Assembly (NCBI GenBank): GCA_904393835.1
Contig: CAJFNC010000001.1
Coordinates: 124,001 to 188,000, forward strand
DNA from: an uncultured Ruminococcus sp.
GTDB taxonomy: Bacteria; Bacillota; Clostridia; Oscillospirales; Acutalibacteraceae
Direction of reading: 5' to 3'
DNA: 64,000 nucleotides
Shown here: in pieces, positions 35,706 through 45,244 of the stretch
Numbering within the stretch: position 1 is the stretch's first letter
How the letters are laid out: each line of letters opens with the position of its first letter
Translations under genes and position numbers: made by a program
The notes under the pieces: generated by a model
What the model was told of the DNA's origin: nothing
The model's input: only the letters and a program-made list of their open reading frames with translations
Databases searched by the model: none

Positions 35706-37412
35706 TTAAGCGTTGTCACAGGTGTGATAATGCACGTGCAAAAGCTCGTGTGCTTTGTTTTTAAGAACGCCGTTTTCGTACAGGTCAATAACAACGGGAT
35801 TTTCATTTGAGCGCTTAACCATAGCCGATTTGTCGGTGGTATAAAGTCCCTTTGCGCGCTCTTGCTTTTCCGGAATGTAGGAGAACGGCTGACCTGCGCC
35901 GCCGATACAGCCCATAGGACATGCCATAACCTCGACAAAGTCAAAATGTTCTTCGCCGCTTTTGATTTTTTCAATCAGCTTGTCGGAGTTGCCGAGACCC
36001 GATACAACCGCAACTCTCAAAGCGGTGTCGCCGAGCGTTATGTAGGCTGCCTTTACTCCTTCGAGTCCGCGTACGCCGCAATACTCAATCTCACGCAGGG
36101 CGCTTGTGGTGTTGTCGGCAACACGTCTGAGCGCAGCCTCCGCCACGCCGCCCGTAACGCCGAAAATCATACCTGCGCCCGAGCTTATGCTGAAAGGCAT
36201 ATCGGGAGCCGACGGCTCAATTTCGGAAAATTGAATACCGAGTTCGGTTATCATTCGCGCAAGCTCCTGGGTGGTGATTACATAGTCAACATCCGGTACG
36301 CCGTTTTTCTTAAATTCATCGCGCGCAGCCTCGTACTTTTTGGCTGTGCAGGGCATAACTGCGATTGAAACGGTTTTCTGACCCGATTGTTCATCGGCGG
36401 GTTTGTAGTAGTTTTTGAGTACTGCACCGAACATCTGCATCGGAGACTTGCAGGTAGATACATATTTCATCAGGTCGGGATGCTTTGTTTCTACAAATTT
36501 TACCCAGCCGGGACAGCAAGAGGTGAACAGCGGCATATCTGTGTCGCCTTTGCGGATTTTTTCAACGAGCTCTGCCGATTCCTCAATAATTGTAAGGTCG
36601 GCTGCAAACGAGGTGTCAAAAACATTGTCAAAACCAATCATTCTCAAAGCGGTAAAGATTTTGCCGATGGTGTTTTCGCCGGGATTGAGTCCGAACTCTT
36701 CACCGAGGGCAACTCTTACGGCGGGAGCAACCTGAACCACGGTGCGTGTGTTTTGGTCGTAGAGGGCTTTCCAAACGTTTTTGAGGTCGCTTTTAATCGT
36801 GATTGCGGCGGTGGGACATACGGCCGCGCACTGACCGCAGTTTACGCAGTCGGTTTCAGCAATGGATTTGCCGAAAGCGGGCGTTACCACAACATTTGCG
36901 CCACGGAAAGCAAAGTCGATTGCGCCTACGTGCTGAACCTCGTTACACATTCTTACGCAGTCGCCGCAGAGAATACATTTGCCGGGATCACGAACAATTG
37001 CGTAAGATGAATTGTCAATCGGCATATGCGGACGTGTGTCTTTGAAACGAACATTCGTAAGTCCGAACCTTGCGGCAAGCTGTTGCAGTTTGCATTTTCC
37101 GCTTTTTTCGCAGGTGGTGCAGTCACGGCAATGTGATGAGAGCAAAAGCTCAAGAATCATTTTTCTGTAATCGTGAAGTCGTGAAGTGTTTGTTTTTATA
37201 ACCATTTTATCGGCGGGAAGAGTTGAGCAGGCGGCCATAATTCTGCCCCTGTCGTCCTCCACCACACACATACGGCACGCGCCGTAAATCGAAAGGTCAG
37301 AGTAGTAACAGAAGGTAGGAACGTTGATGCCCGCCTTTCTGATTACCTGAAGAATATTTCTTTCGTCGGAAAACTCAACGCGGATTCCGTCAATAATCAT
37401 ATGCTTAGCCAT
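35706..37412 (-). CDS. hydA: NADH-dependent [FeFe] hydrogenase, catalytic subunit
   Basis: The H2-forming subunit of a multimeric, probably electron-bifurcating hydrogenase. The 568 residues contain an N-terminal [2Fe-2S] domain (CYYSDLSIYGACRMC), a His-Cys cluster site (HCRDCTTCEKSGKC), two [4Fe-4S] motifs (CILCGDCVRMC, CVNCGQCAAVCP), then the H-cluster motifs TSCCPGWVKF, MPCTAKKYEA and EVMACPMGCIGGAGQP, and a small-subunit tail. It lacks the long C-terminal [2Fe-2S] extension of the Thermotoga enzyme and is nearer the HndD form. It should use NADH and reduced ferredoxin together to make H2, allowing reoxidation during fermentation. Confidence 0.94.
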   Translation of the reverse strand: MAKHMIIDGIRVEFSDERNILQVIRKAGINVPTFCYYSDLSIYGACRMCVVEDDRGRIMAACSTLPADKMVIKTNTSRLHDYRKMILELLLSSHCRDCTTCEKSGKCKLQQLAARFGLTNVRFKDTRPHMPIDNSSYAIVRDPGKCILCGDCVRMCNEVQHVGAIDFAFRGANVVVTPAFGKSIAETDCVNCGQCAAVCPTAAITIKSDLKNVWKALYDQNTRTVVQVAPAVRVALGEEFGLNPGENTIGKIFTALRMIGFDNVFDTSFAADLTIIEESAELVEKIRKGDTDMPLFTSCCPGWVKFVETKHPDLMKYVSTCKSPMQMFGAVLKNYYKPADEQSGQKTVSIAVMPCTAKKYEAARDEFKKNGVPDVDYVITTQELARMITELGIQFSEIEPSAPDMPFSISSGAGMIFGVTGGVAEAALRRVADNTTSALREIEYCGVRGLEGVKAAYITLGDTALRVAVVSGLGNSDKLIEKIKSGEEHFDFVEVMACPMGCIGGAGQPFSYIPEKQERAKGLYTTDKSAMVKRSNENPVVIDLYENGVLKNKAHELLHVHYHTCDNA

Positions 37413-37424
37413 TTTTGTTCCTCC

Positions 37425-39317
37425 TTATTCATACTTAATAGCGCCGAATTTACAGCCGTCCATACAGGTGCCGCACTTGATACATTTTGATTGGTCGATG
37501 GTGTGAGGCTTTTTAACTTCTCCTGAAATTGCACCTACGGGGCAAACACGCGCGCATTTTGTACAGCCCTTGCATTTTTCGGGGTCGATTATCAGGTTTA
37601 CAAGCGCCTTGCACTGACCTGCGGGGCATTTGTGATCAACTACGTGAGCTATGTATTCGTCACGGAAGTATTTAAGGGTGGAAACAACCGGGGAAGCGGC
37701 AGTTTTGCCGAGCCCGCAAAGGGCGGTATGTGAAATTGTATCGGCAAGCTCTTCAAGCATTGAGATATGCTCAAGCGTGCCTCTGCCCTCTGTAATATCT
37801 GTCAAAAGTTCAAGCATACGCTTTGTGCCCTCACGGCACGGAACGCATTTGCCGCAGCTTTCGTTCTGAGTAAACTGCATAAAGAATCTGGCAACCTCGA
37901 CCATACAGTTGTGGTCGTTCATTACAACAAGTCCGCCGGAGCCTATCATTGCACCCACTTTTTTGAGGCTGTCAAAGTCCATATTTAGGTCAAGGTGATT
38001 TTCGGTTGCGCTTATGCACAAACATCCGCCGCTGGGTCCGCCGATCTGAACGCCCTTGAACTCGCCGTCCTTTACGCCGCCGCCGATGTCAAAAATAACT
38101 TCCCTGAGCTTGGTACCCATGGGAACTTCAATAAGTCCCGTGTTGACAACATTTCCCGTAAGCGCAAATGCCTTGGTTCCGTGGTTATTTTCGGGTCCGT
38201 ACTGTTTGTACCAATCGGCGCCCTTGTTGATAATCGGGGGAACGTTGCAGAAAGTTTCAACGTTGTTGAGTACAGTCGGTTTGTCAAAAAGACCGTGTTC
38301 TACCGTTCTTGGCGGTTTTACCCTGGGCATACCGCGGTTGCCCTCAATTGAAGAGGTGAGGGCAGAGCCTTCGCCGCATACAAACGCGCCTGCGCCCTGA
38401 CTGATTTTTATGTCAAAGTCAAAGCCCGAGTTTAGGATGTTCTTGCCCAGCAAGCCTCTTGCCTCGGCTTTTTCGATTGCAATTTTAAGTCTTTCAACGG
38501 CAAGCGGATATTCGGCGCGCACGTAGATGTAGCCTTGGTGAGCGCCCGTTGCAACGCCTGCAATTATCATTCCTTCGATAACTTTGTGCGGGTCTCCCTC
38601 CATCATTGAACGATCCATAAACGCACCGGGATCGCCCTCGTCGCCGTTGCACACAACATATTTTACCGGGTCGGTCTGTTTTAAAACAGACGCCCACTTT
38701 CTGCCTGTGGGGAAACCGCCGCCGCCTCTGCCGCGCAGAGATGAATCGGTGATTTGTTCAATGATTTCTTCGGGCGTCATATCAAACAGCGCCTTTGCGA
38801 CTGCTTGGTATCCGCCCTCAGCTATGTATTCGGCAATTGATTCCGCGTTGATTCTTCCGCAGTGCTCAAGCGCGATTCTTGTCTGATTTTTATAAAACGG
38901 AATATCCTCCTGCTTGTTATAAGCAACGCCGTTGCTGTCGTGATATACAAGGCGATCGATAATCTCGTCGTTTACAATTGTTTTTTCGATAATCTCTTCG
39001 CAGTCGTCTTCCTTTACTTTTGTGTAAAGAATACCCATGGGCTCAATTCTCATAAGCGGGCCTTTTTCACAAAAGCCGTGACAGCCGCTCTTTTTGAGTC
39101 CGACTGAGTCGTGTTCGGGCTCTTTTTCAAGTTTTACAACGCAGTTTATACCTTGCTGCGTCATAAGCTCAAGAAGTTTAGCGTAAATTTTCAGCGAACC
39201 GCCTGCCACGCAGCCGGTGCCGCCGCAGACGAGAATTTGTTTTTTCTGGCTTTTCAAAGAGCGCGAATATTCCCTTTGCTTCTGATTAAGCTCTTCTCTT
39301 GTTCTTATCTTCATCAT
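37425..39317 (-). CDS. hydB: NuoF-like, NADH-binding subunit of bifurcating hydrogenase
   Basis: The NADH/FMN subunit, 630 residues. It has an N-terminal thioredoxin-like [2Fe-2S] domain (CGGTGCVAGGS, GCHGFCEKGP), the FMN/NADH-binding NuoF core (GRGGGGFPTGRKW, GDEGDPGAFMDRSM), an SLBB domain, the ESCGKCVPCREGTKRM cluster site and a C-terminal two-cluster ferredoxin domain (CKGCTKCARVCPVGA, CIKCGTCMDGCKFGA). This domain order is that of HydB/HndC. Its start overlaps the stop of hydC by four bases, and hydA follows after 12 bases. Confidence 0.94.
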   Translation of the reverse strand: MMKIRTREELNQKQREYSRSLKSQKKQILVCGGTGCVAGGSLKIYAKLLELMTQQGINCVVKLEKEPEHDSVGLKKSGCHGFCEKGPLMRIEPMGILYTKVKEDDCEEIIEKTIVNDEIIDRLVYHDSNGVAYNKQEDIPFYKNQTRIALEHCGRINAESIAEYIAEGGYQAVAKALFDMTPEEIIEQITDSSLRGRGGGGFPTGRKWASVLKQTDPVKYVVCNGDEGDPGAFMDRSMMEGDPHKVIEGMIIAGVATGAHQGYIYVRAEYPLAVERLKIAIEKAEARGLLGKNILNSGFDFDIKISQGAGAFVCGEGSALTSSIEGNRGMPRVKPPRTVEHGLFDKPTVLNNVETFCNVPPIINKGADWYKQYGPENNHGTKAFALTGNVVNTGLIEVPMGTKLREVIFDIGGGVKDGEFKGVQIGGPSGGCLCISATENHLDLNMDFDSLKKVGAMIGSGGLVVMNDHNCMVEVARFFMQFTQNESCGKCVPCREGTKRMLELLTDITEGRGTLEHISMLEELADTISHTALCGLGKTAASPVVSTLKYFRDEYIAHVVDHKCPAGQCKALVNLIIDPEKCKGCTKCARVCPVGAISGEVKKPHTIDQSKCIKCGTCMDGCKFGAIKYE

Positions 39318-39793
39318 TTGCGGGCTTCCTCCTTCAACTCTTTAATAAGCTCTGCCGCCTTTTCGGGAGTCATAGCCGGGTGAACTTCATCGTTCACAGT
39401 ACAGGCGGGAGCAAGTCCGCACGCGCCTAGACACGAAACGGTTTCGACCGTAAAAAGCATATCGTCGGTGGTGGGCTTTTCTTCGGAAACATTCAGAATT
39501 TTTCTGAATTCTTCAAGCACCGGTACGCTTTTTCTGACGTGACATGCCGTGCCGTCGCACACTTTTATTATGTATTTTCCCTTTGCGTCAAGAGAAAAGT
39601 TTTCGTAAAAGGTTGCCACGCCGTATATTTTAGCCTCGGGCAGATTAAGCGCCTTGGAAATATATGTAAGACAGTCTTGCGGCAGATAGTGATATTCTTT
39701 TTGTATATCCTGCATTATGGCAATAACGAGGGTAGGGTCGTTATTGTGAGAAAGCAGAATTTCGTCAAGCTTGTTTTTTACCTCTTTGTTCAA
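39314..39793 (-). CDS. hydC: NuoE-like [2Fe-2S] subunit of bifurcating hydrogenase
   Basis: A 159-residue thioredoxin-like ferredoxin subunit with the four cluster cysteines in CDGTACHVRKS and SCLGACGLAP, preceded by the family helix KIYGVATFYENFSLD. It passes electrons between the flavin of HydB and the other clusters. The start is TTG with AGGAG nine bases upstream. It is the first gene of the hydrogenase operon. Confidence 0.93.
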   Translation of the reverse strand: MNKEVKNKLDEILLSHNNDPTLVIAIMQDIQKEYHYLPQDCLTYISKALNLPEAKIYGVATFYENFSLDAKGKYIIKVCDGTACHVRKSVPVLEEFRKILNVSEEKPTTDDMLFTVETVSCLGACGLAPACTVNDEVHPAMTPEKAAELIKELKEEARK

Positions 39794-39843
39794 TGCTTAA
39801 TTCTCCTCTCGTTGAAATTTTAGTGTAATTCAACAACTTCTAA

Positions 39844-39852
39844 ATTATATCA
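39844..39852 (-). promoter_or_regulatory. Extended -10 promoter for the hydrogenase operon
   Basis: On the minus strand TGATATAAT gives a TGnTATAAT extended -10 element about 50 bases before hydC. No good -35 box lies 16-18 bases upstream, which is usual for extended -10 promoters. Confidence 0.5.
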
Positions 39853-40020
39853 TATATTTTTACAAAATACTATAATTTTCACAAAAAATTTTTGAGATAT
39901 AAAAAGTAAATATACACATTTAATTTTTACAACAATTATAAATAATTTATATACAATAAAACACAGCTTAATCATCAAAAACAAAAATATTTTGACAATG
40001 TGCAAAAATCGCTGTTTTGC

Positions 40021-40049
40021 TTGTAATTTAATACAAAATTATGTATAAT
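40021..40049 (+). promoter_or_regulatory. Promoter for the 40112 membrane-protein gene
   Basis: TTGTAA (40021-40026) and TATAAT (40044-40049) are 17 bases apart, about 60 bases before the start codon. Confidence 0.65.
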
Positions 40050-40111
40050 AGTTGATGTATGTAAATATGTGTAAGAATTTGCAGGAATGAAAATGCAATG
40101 TGGAGGATTAT

Positions 40112-41851
40112 ATGGCGGCTAAAAATTTTAAGGCGTTGGCGGCAATGCTTTGCAGCGTGATTATGATTGTATCATCATGCTTTGTCGTTTTCGCCGCAGA
40201 TACCAACAGCTATCAGATAAATGAGCTCGATGAAATGACAATTAATCTGCCCGATGATATGACGGCAATTACAAGAGACAGTAAAAATACCGACAGGTAT
40301 TTTTCGGTGTTCGGCCTCGATTATGAAAATACAATGAATAACTTTAAATCGGGTGATATTTACCTTCAGGGGATGGACAGCGATTCACAAACTACAATAA
40401 CCGTTACCATGACAAAAAATTCAGACAGTCGTGACATTTCCAATTATAATCTGCTCAGCAGTGAAAAATTGTCGGAAGTTACAAACAACTTTTTGCTTCA
40501 AAGCGAATACACGGCGTGCACTCCGGACACCGGCAAAAAAATAGTGTGGCTCTATTTTGACACAAAGGTAGCAAGCGACACCGGCACTATCAATGCTTAT
40601 CAGGCAAATACCGTTTATGACGGTATGAGCATTAACGTTACGCTGCAAAGAAATTCCGGCAACGTTACGGCAGACGATTATAATACTTTCCAAAACATCG
40701 TTTCATCGGTCAACTTTAATAAGACCGGATCAGAAAACAGTATGACTTTGCCTATTATTATCGGCGCAGCCGTGCTTGCGCTTATAATAATTGTTTTGTT
40801 AATTATTATGCTTAAAAAAGGCAATAACAAGAGAAAGCAGAATAAGCTGAAAAGGGCTAACGACAGAATCCTTGAGGAGCTTGCAGGTAAGTACAATACA
40901 GGCAGAGACGACGAATCGGATACAGTCGATTACGAAATATCAGCGTCGTATGACGAAGAAACCTACGGTTCAACCGAAAGCAACGACAACAGTGATTACA
41001 TTTTTGAGGATGACGACAACGTAGACATAAGCTCTCGGGCGACAAATTTTGATTCCGACAACTATGTACAGGATTACAAACTGCCCGATCTCGACAGGGT
41101 TATTTCCGAAGATGAAATAGATGAAATTCTCGGTTACCGCAAAAGCCTTGAAGAGGACAAACGTCGTCAGGCCGAGATTTCTCAGGAAGAATCGGCGGAG
41201 ACGGACGAAATGGTTTCAGAGGAAAATTCAGACGACGATATTAATGATAATAAAGCCAATGAACAGTCTGACGACGTCGAAGGATATATTCTTGAGGACA
41301 TTGATGAGGGCGAAGATGAAATTGAAACAGATGAAGAGCTGATTCGTCAGGAGGCAAAGAAAAACAGGTTCGAGGACAGCGACGACTTCTTTGAAGAAGC
41401 TCCCAAAAAGACTGTTGGGGTAATAAGAAGCAAAGAAGTAATGGACGCCGAGGACTTTGACGTAATAAAAGAGGTTGAAGAAAAAGCCAGCAAGGTTGAA
41501 CATCCCAACGTAAAGTCAGAGCCGTTTGGCGTTGTGTTTGTAATGATAATTAAAAAGTTTGCAGGCGGCGTAAAATCTTTCTTTGTACACTGCGGATATT
41601 TCTGTACAAATGTGTACAAAATGATTAAGCGTAAGAGTGAAGTAAAAAAACGCAGACAGGCAGAGCTGGAAAGACGGGAAAGAGCAAAAAGAAGGGCGGA
41701 ACGTGCAAGACAGCAGCAAAACAGTATGCAAAACGGCGGTCTTGTAAGAGTTCACAGCAGAAACGACAGACGTCCCGCACAGAAGCGCCCGGCGCAAAAA
41801 AGACCTGTTCAAAGACGTCCGCATAACGGTTCCAACCGTCCGCGCAGATAA
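40112..41851 (+). CDS. Unrecognised type I membrane protein with acidic linker and basic tail
   Basis: I do not recognise a family. Read from ATG 40112 (GGAGG five bases upstream), the 579-residue protein has a signal peptide (about residues 1-28, ending VVFAAD) and an exported domain of about 180 residues. One strong membrane helix follows (about 213-236), then a stop-transfer KKGNNKRKQNK. Inside the cell come a long, very acidic Asp/Glu/Ser-rich region (about 255-455), a hydrophobic patch (VVFVMIIKKFAGG) and an extremely Arg/Lys-rich tail with RPAQKRP repeats. The charge separation is striking, and the tail could bind nucleic acid or acidic lipid. It is 15 bases before pyrC, so it may share that transcript. 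Function unknown. Confidence 0.8.
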   Translation: MAAKNFKALAAMLCSVIMIVSSCFVVFAADTNSYQINELDEMTINLPDDMTAITRDSKNTDRYFSVFGLDYENTMNNFKSGDIYLQGMDSDSQTTITVTMTKNSDSRDISNYNLLSSEKLSEVTNNFLLQSEYTACTPDTGKKIVWLYFDTKVASDTGTINAYQANTVYDGMSINVTLQRNSGNVTADDYNTFQNIVSSVNFNKTGSENSMTLPIIIGAAVLALIIIVLLIIMLKKGNNKRKQNKLKRANDRILEELAGKYNTGRDDESDTVDYEISASYDEETYGSTESNDNSDYIFEDDDNVDISSRATNFDSDNYVQDYKLPDLDRVISEDEIDEILGYRKSLEEDKRRQAEISQEESAETDEMVSEENSDDDINDNKANEQSDDVEGYILEDIDEGEDEIETDEELIRQEAKKNRFEDSDDFFEEAPKKTVGVIRSKEVMDAEDFDVIKEVEEKASKVEHPNVKSEPFGVVFVMIIKKFAGGVKSFFVHCGYFCTNVYKMIKRKSEVKKRRQAELERRERAKRRAERARQQQNSMQNGGLVRVHSRNDRRPAQKRPAQKRPVQRRPHNGSNRPRR

Positions 41852-41866
41852 TTTTACGGAGGATTT

Positions 41867-43138
41867 ATGAACGATTTACTTATAAAAAACGCCTTTGTCG
41901 TATCGCCTGCCGATAAACTTAACGGCAAGTACGATATTTTGATAAAGGACGGAAAAATTGCAGAAGTAGGCGAAGATTTAAACGGAGAGGCAGAGGTAAT
42001 AAACGCCGAGGGTTTGTATGCGATTCCCGGACTTGTTGATATGCATGTCCATCTCAGAGATCCCGGATTTACCGATAAGGAAGATATTATTTCCGGCTGT
42101 AAGGCGGCCGCAGCCGGAGGAGTTACAAGCGTTTTGGCTATGCCGAATACAAATCCCGTAACGGATAATGCAAAAACGGTAAAGTATATTCTTGATAAGG
42201 CAAAAAACGCGGACGCCCGTGTTTACGTTGCGGCAAGCATTACAAAGGGACTTAAAAGCCAAGAGCCGACTGATTTAGGGGAGCTCAAAGCGGCAGGCGC
42301 GATTGCGCTTTCCGATGACGGACGTCCTGTTGAAAATACAAGGCTTTTGAGCGACGCAATGAAAAAGGCTCCGGAAATCGGAATGACGGTAGTTGCGCAC
42401 TGCGAGGATTTGTACCTTGCCGAAGGCGGAAAAATCAACGAGGGTGAAATTTCAAAACAGCTCGGCGTAAAGGGTATTCCCGCTTCCGCCGAGGACTGCG
42501 GAACGGCAAGGGAAATTGCCCTTGCCGCGGCTGAAAATGTGCCGATTCACATTTGCCACGTCAGCACAAAGACAAGCGTTGAGCTTATCAGAGACGCAAA
42601 GAACAGGGGAGTAAAGGTGACAGCCGAAACGGCTCCGCACTATTTTTCACTTACCGACCGCGCTCTGCTTTCAAGGGACGCAGATTTCAGAATGAATCCG
42701 CCGCTTAGAACAATCGCGGACGTTGACGAAATTATCAACGGATTGCTTGACGGCACGCTCGACGCAATAGCGACCGACCACGCTCCGCACACTCCCGAGG
42801 AAAAGGCTGATTTTGAAAAGGCTCCCAACGGTTCTATAGGAATGGAAACCTCGCTTGCGGTGGGGATTACCTGCCTTGTTAAAAGCGGTTTGATGAGCTT
42901 TGAAAAGCTTGTTGAAAAAATGAGTGTTAACCCGGCGAAAATTCTCGGAATCGAGGCGGGCACTCTCTCTTTGGGTGCAAACGCCGATATTGCTTTGGTT
43001 GACCCCGATGAGGAGTGGACTGTGGACGTCCAAAAGCTCCACGGCAAAAGCAAAAACACACCGTTTAAGGGCAGACGCCTTTTTGGTAAAGTCAAAAAGA
43101 CAATACTCGGCGGCAAGGTAGTTTTTGACGAACAATAA
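41867..43138 (+). CDS. pyrC: Dihydroorotase
   Basis: It closes carbamoyl aspartate to dihydroorotate in pyrimidine synthesis. The 423-residue amidohydrolase has the metal site VDMHVHLRDPGFTDKEDI, MPNTNPVTDN, HICHVSTK, AETAPHYFSL and IATDHAPHTPEEK with the catalytic Asp. It is of the long class I type common in Firmicutes. CGGAGG precedes the ATG. Confidence 0.95.
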   Translation: MNDLLIKNAFVVSPADKLNGKYDILIKDGKIAEVGEDLNGEAEVINAEGLYAIPGLVDMHVHLRDPGFTDKEDIISGCKAAAAGGVTSVLAMPNTNPVTDNAKTVKYILDKAKNADARVYVAASITKGLKSQEPTDLGELKAAGAIALSDDGRPVENTRLLSDAMKKAPEIGMTVVAHCEDLYLAEGGKINEGEISKQLGVKGIPASAEDCGTAREIALAAAENVPIHICHVSTKTSVELIRDAKNRGVKVTAETAPHYFSLTDRALLSRDADFRMNPPLRTIADVDEIINGLLDGTLDAIATDHAPHTPEEKADFEKAPNGSIGMETSLAVGITCLVKSGLMSFEKLVEKMSVNPAKILGIEAGTLSLGANADIALVDPDEEWTVDVQKLHGKSKNTPFKGRRLFGKVKKTILGGKVVFDEQ

Positions 43139-43187
43139 CAGTTAAAAATAAATATAAAAAAACCATAACGGAAAAGGAGAAATTAAA

Positions 43188-44168
43188 ATGGCACAAAAAG
43201 GAGATTTGCTCTCGGTAAGACAGGACATCAGAGTAGTTGACGCTACCATAAGAGACGGTGGCCTTTGCAATGATTTCAGATTCGACGATGAATTTATTAA
43301 GGATTTGTACGACGCAAACGTTAAAGCAGGCGTTGACTATATGGAGTTTGGCTACAAGGCTTCAAAGGAAATTTTTAAGGAAGAGGATTTCGGCAAGTGG
43401 AAATTCTGCAACGATGCCGATATCAGAAAAGTTGTAGGTGAAAATAAAACCGACCTTAAAATCGCGGTTATGGCTGACGTGGGCAGGACCGATTTTGAAA
43501 AGGATATTATTCCCAAAAAGGAAAGCCCGATTGACCTGATAAGAATTGCGACCTATATCAACACCATTCCCGCGGCAGTCGAAATGATTGAGAACTGCGC
43601 TAAGAAAGGTTACGAAACAACAATCAATATTATGGCTGTTTCAAAGGCTAAGACAGAGGATATTTTAACAGCTCTTGATATTCTCGGCAAAAGTCCGGTT
43701 AACGCTTTTTATATTGTTGACAGCTACGGTTCGCTTTACCCCGAGCAGGCAAGAAAGCTCGCTGAAATTTACTGCGAAAAGGCTGACAAATATAACAAGA
43801 GCGTCGGTATTCACGCTCACAACAACCAGCAGCTTGCGTTTGCAAATACAATTGAAGCTATGACTCAGGGCGTAAGCTACCTTGACGCTACCGTTGACGG
43901 TATGGGCAGAGGTGCGGGCAACTGTGCGCTTGAGCTCTTGCTCGGATTCCTCAAAAACCCGAAGTACAAAGTAGGTCCCATCATCAAGATTATTGAGGAA
44001 CACACGCACAAGTTCAGAGAACAGGGCATAAAGTGGGGTTATGATATTCCTTATATGCTTACGGGTCAGTACAACACTCATCCCCGTCCTGCAATCTCGT
44101 TTGAAAAAGAGGGCAGAACAGACTATTCCAAATTCAGCAATGAGCTTTATGATATTATCAACAGCTGA
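43188..44168 (+). CDS. Aldolase catalytic-domain protein (HMGL-like TIM barrel)
   Basis: A 326-residue member of the DRE-TIM metallolyase family (4-hydroxy-2-oxovalerate aldolase/HMG-CoA lyase type). VVDATIRDGGLCNDFRF carries the metal-binding Arg-Asp (DxxIRDGG), FYIVDSYGSLYPEQA and VGIHAHNNQQLAFAN (HxHN metal ligands), DATVDGMGRGAGN completes the site. It lacks the DmpG-type C-terminal communication domain. It lies between pyrC and pyrF without its own clear promoter, but a role in pyrimidine synthesis is not known; the substrate is open. Confidence 0.8.
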   Translation: MAQKGDLLSVRQDIRVVDATIRDGGLCNDFRFDDEFIKDLYDANVKAGVDYMEFGYKASKEIFKEEDFGKWKFCNDADIRKVVGENKTDLKIAVMADVGRTDFEKDIIPKKESPIDLIRIATYINTIPAAVEMIENCAKKGYETTINIMAVSKAKTEDILTALDILGKSPVNAFYIVDSYGSLYPEQARKLAEIYCEKADKYNKSVGIHAHNNQQLAFANTIEAMTQGVSYLDATVDGMGRGAGNCALELLLGFLKNPKYKVGPIIKIIEEHTHKFREQGIKWGYDIPYMLTGQYNTHPRPAISFEKEGRTDYSKFSNELYDIINS

Positions 44169-44220
44169 TAAAACAGGTCTTTAATTCAATTACAACTCAT
44201 ATAAATAAGAGGAGAAAAAT

Positions 44221-45150
44221 ATGGCTTTTGACAGACTTATTGAAAATATTATAAAAATGCAGAATCCCACGGTTGCGGGTCTTGATCCGAAGCTGGACTA
44301 TGTTCCCGCTTCAATAAAGGAAAAATGCTTTGCAAAATACGGCAACACCCTCGACGGAGCGGCTGCGGCTTTGTTTGAGTTTAACAAGGCGTTAATCGAC
44401 TCGCTTTGCGACATAGTTCCCGCAGTAAAGCCCCAGGCGGCTTATTATGAAATGTACGGCTGGCAGGGCGTAAAGGTGCTTTGCGATACTATCTCTTACG
44501 CAAAGTCAAAGGGTATGTTTATTATTACGGACGGTAAGCGCAACGACATCGGCACTACAATGGAGGCATACGCTGCCGCTCACCTCGGAGAAACCGCCGT
44601 CAACGGAGAGAGTATTGAAGCTTTCGGCGCGGACGCTCTCACGGTGAACGGCTACCTGGGTACAGACGGAATAAAGCCGCTTTTAAATATCTGTAAGGAA
44701 AAGGATAAGGGCATTTTTGTACTTGTAAAAACATCTAACCCAAGCTCGGGCGAACTTCAGGATATGAAACTCAAAACAAATGAAAGCGTGTATGAGCATA
44801 TGGGCAAAATGTGCGAGGACTGGGGCAAAGAGCTTGTCGGCGAATACGGATATTCGGCAGTCGGAGCGGTTGTAGGCGCAACATATCCCGAACAGCTCAA
44901 AGAGCTGAGAGAAAAACTTCCTCATACATTTTTCCTTGTTCCCGGTTACGGCGCTCAGGGCGGCGGCGCTGAGGATGTTAAGAATGCTTTTGACCAAAGA
45001 GGACTGGGCGCAATAATCAATTCAAGCCGCGGCATTATGTGCGCGTGGAAGAATCAGAACCTTGCGGAAGATGACTTTGCAATTGCTGCAAGAAACGAGG
45101 CCGTAAGAATGAGAGATGAGCTTGTCGGCGCAATCGGGAAAATAGGTTGA
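44221..45150 (+). CDS. pyrF: Orotidine 5'-phosphate decarboxylase
   Basis: It turns OMP into UMP, the last step of UMP synthesis. The 309-residue protein is of the long (class 2) type. PTVAGLDPKLDYVP, FIITDGKRNDIGTTMEAYA (catalytic Asp-Lys-Asp), ADALTVNGYLGTDGI and LVPGYGAQGGG mark the family. AGAGGAG precedes the ATG. Confidence 0.94.
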   Translation: MAFDRLIENIIKMQNPTVAGLDPKLDYVPASIKEKCFAKYGNTLDGAAAALFEFNKALIDSLCDIVPAVKPQAAYYEMYGWQGVKVLCDTISYAKSKGMFIITDGKRNDIGTTMEAYAAAHLGETAVNGESIEAFGADALTVNGYLGTDGIKPLLNICKEKDKGIFVLVKTSNPSSGELQDMKLKTNESVYEHMGKMCEDWGKELVGEYGYSAVGAVVGATYPEQLKELREKLPHTFFLVPGYGAQGGGAEDVKNAFDQRGLGAIINSSRGIMCAWKNQNLAEDDFAIAARNEAVRMRDELVGAIGKIG

Positions 45151-45160
45151 TAAAGTTTAG

Positions 45161-45190
45161 GGGCTTAAAAGCCCGGATTAAATTTTTACT
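45161..45190 (+). terminator. Weak intrinsic terminator after pyrF
   Basis: A short GGGCT/AGCCC hairpin 10 bases after the pyrF stop is followed by an AT-rich stretch ending in TTTTT. The stem is only five or six pairs, so termination may be partial. Confidence 0.4.
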
Positions 45191-45215
45191 TTCTTTAATT
45201 TATAGTCTATTGTTA

Positions 45216-45244
45216 TTGACTTTGTCACGCTAAAAGCGTATAAT
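45216..45244 (+). promoter_or_regulatory. Promoter of the serC-serA operon
   Basis: TTGACT (45216-45221) and TATAAT (45239-45244) with a 17-base spacer, 87 bases before serC. The leader has no riboswitch or attenuator that I could recognise. Confidence 0.75.

Larger units (their letters stand above)
39794..40111. other. Divergent intergenic region, very AT-rich
   Basis: This 318-base gap separates the hydrogenase operon from the membrane-protein gene. It holds one likely promoter for each side, listed separately. No small gene, riboswitch or repeat was recognised in the rest. Confidence 0.6.

Noticed and set aside
36387..37010. Long open frame (over 200 codons) on the plus strand inside hydA.
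   Set aside because: Antisense to strongly conserved hydrogenase motifs and without ribosome site; codon bias of hydA produces such shadows.
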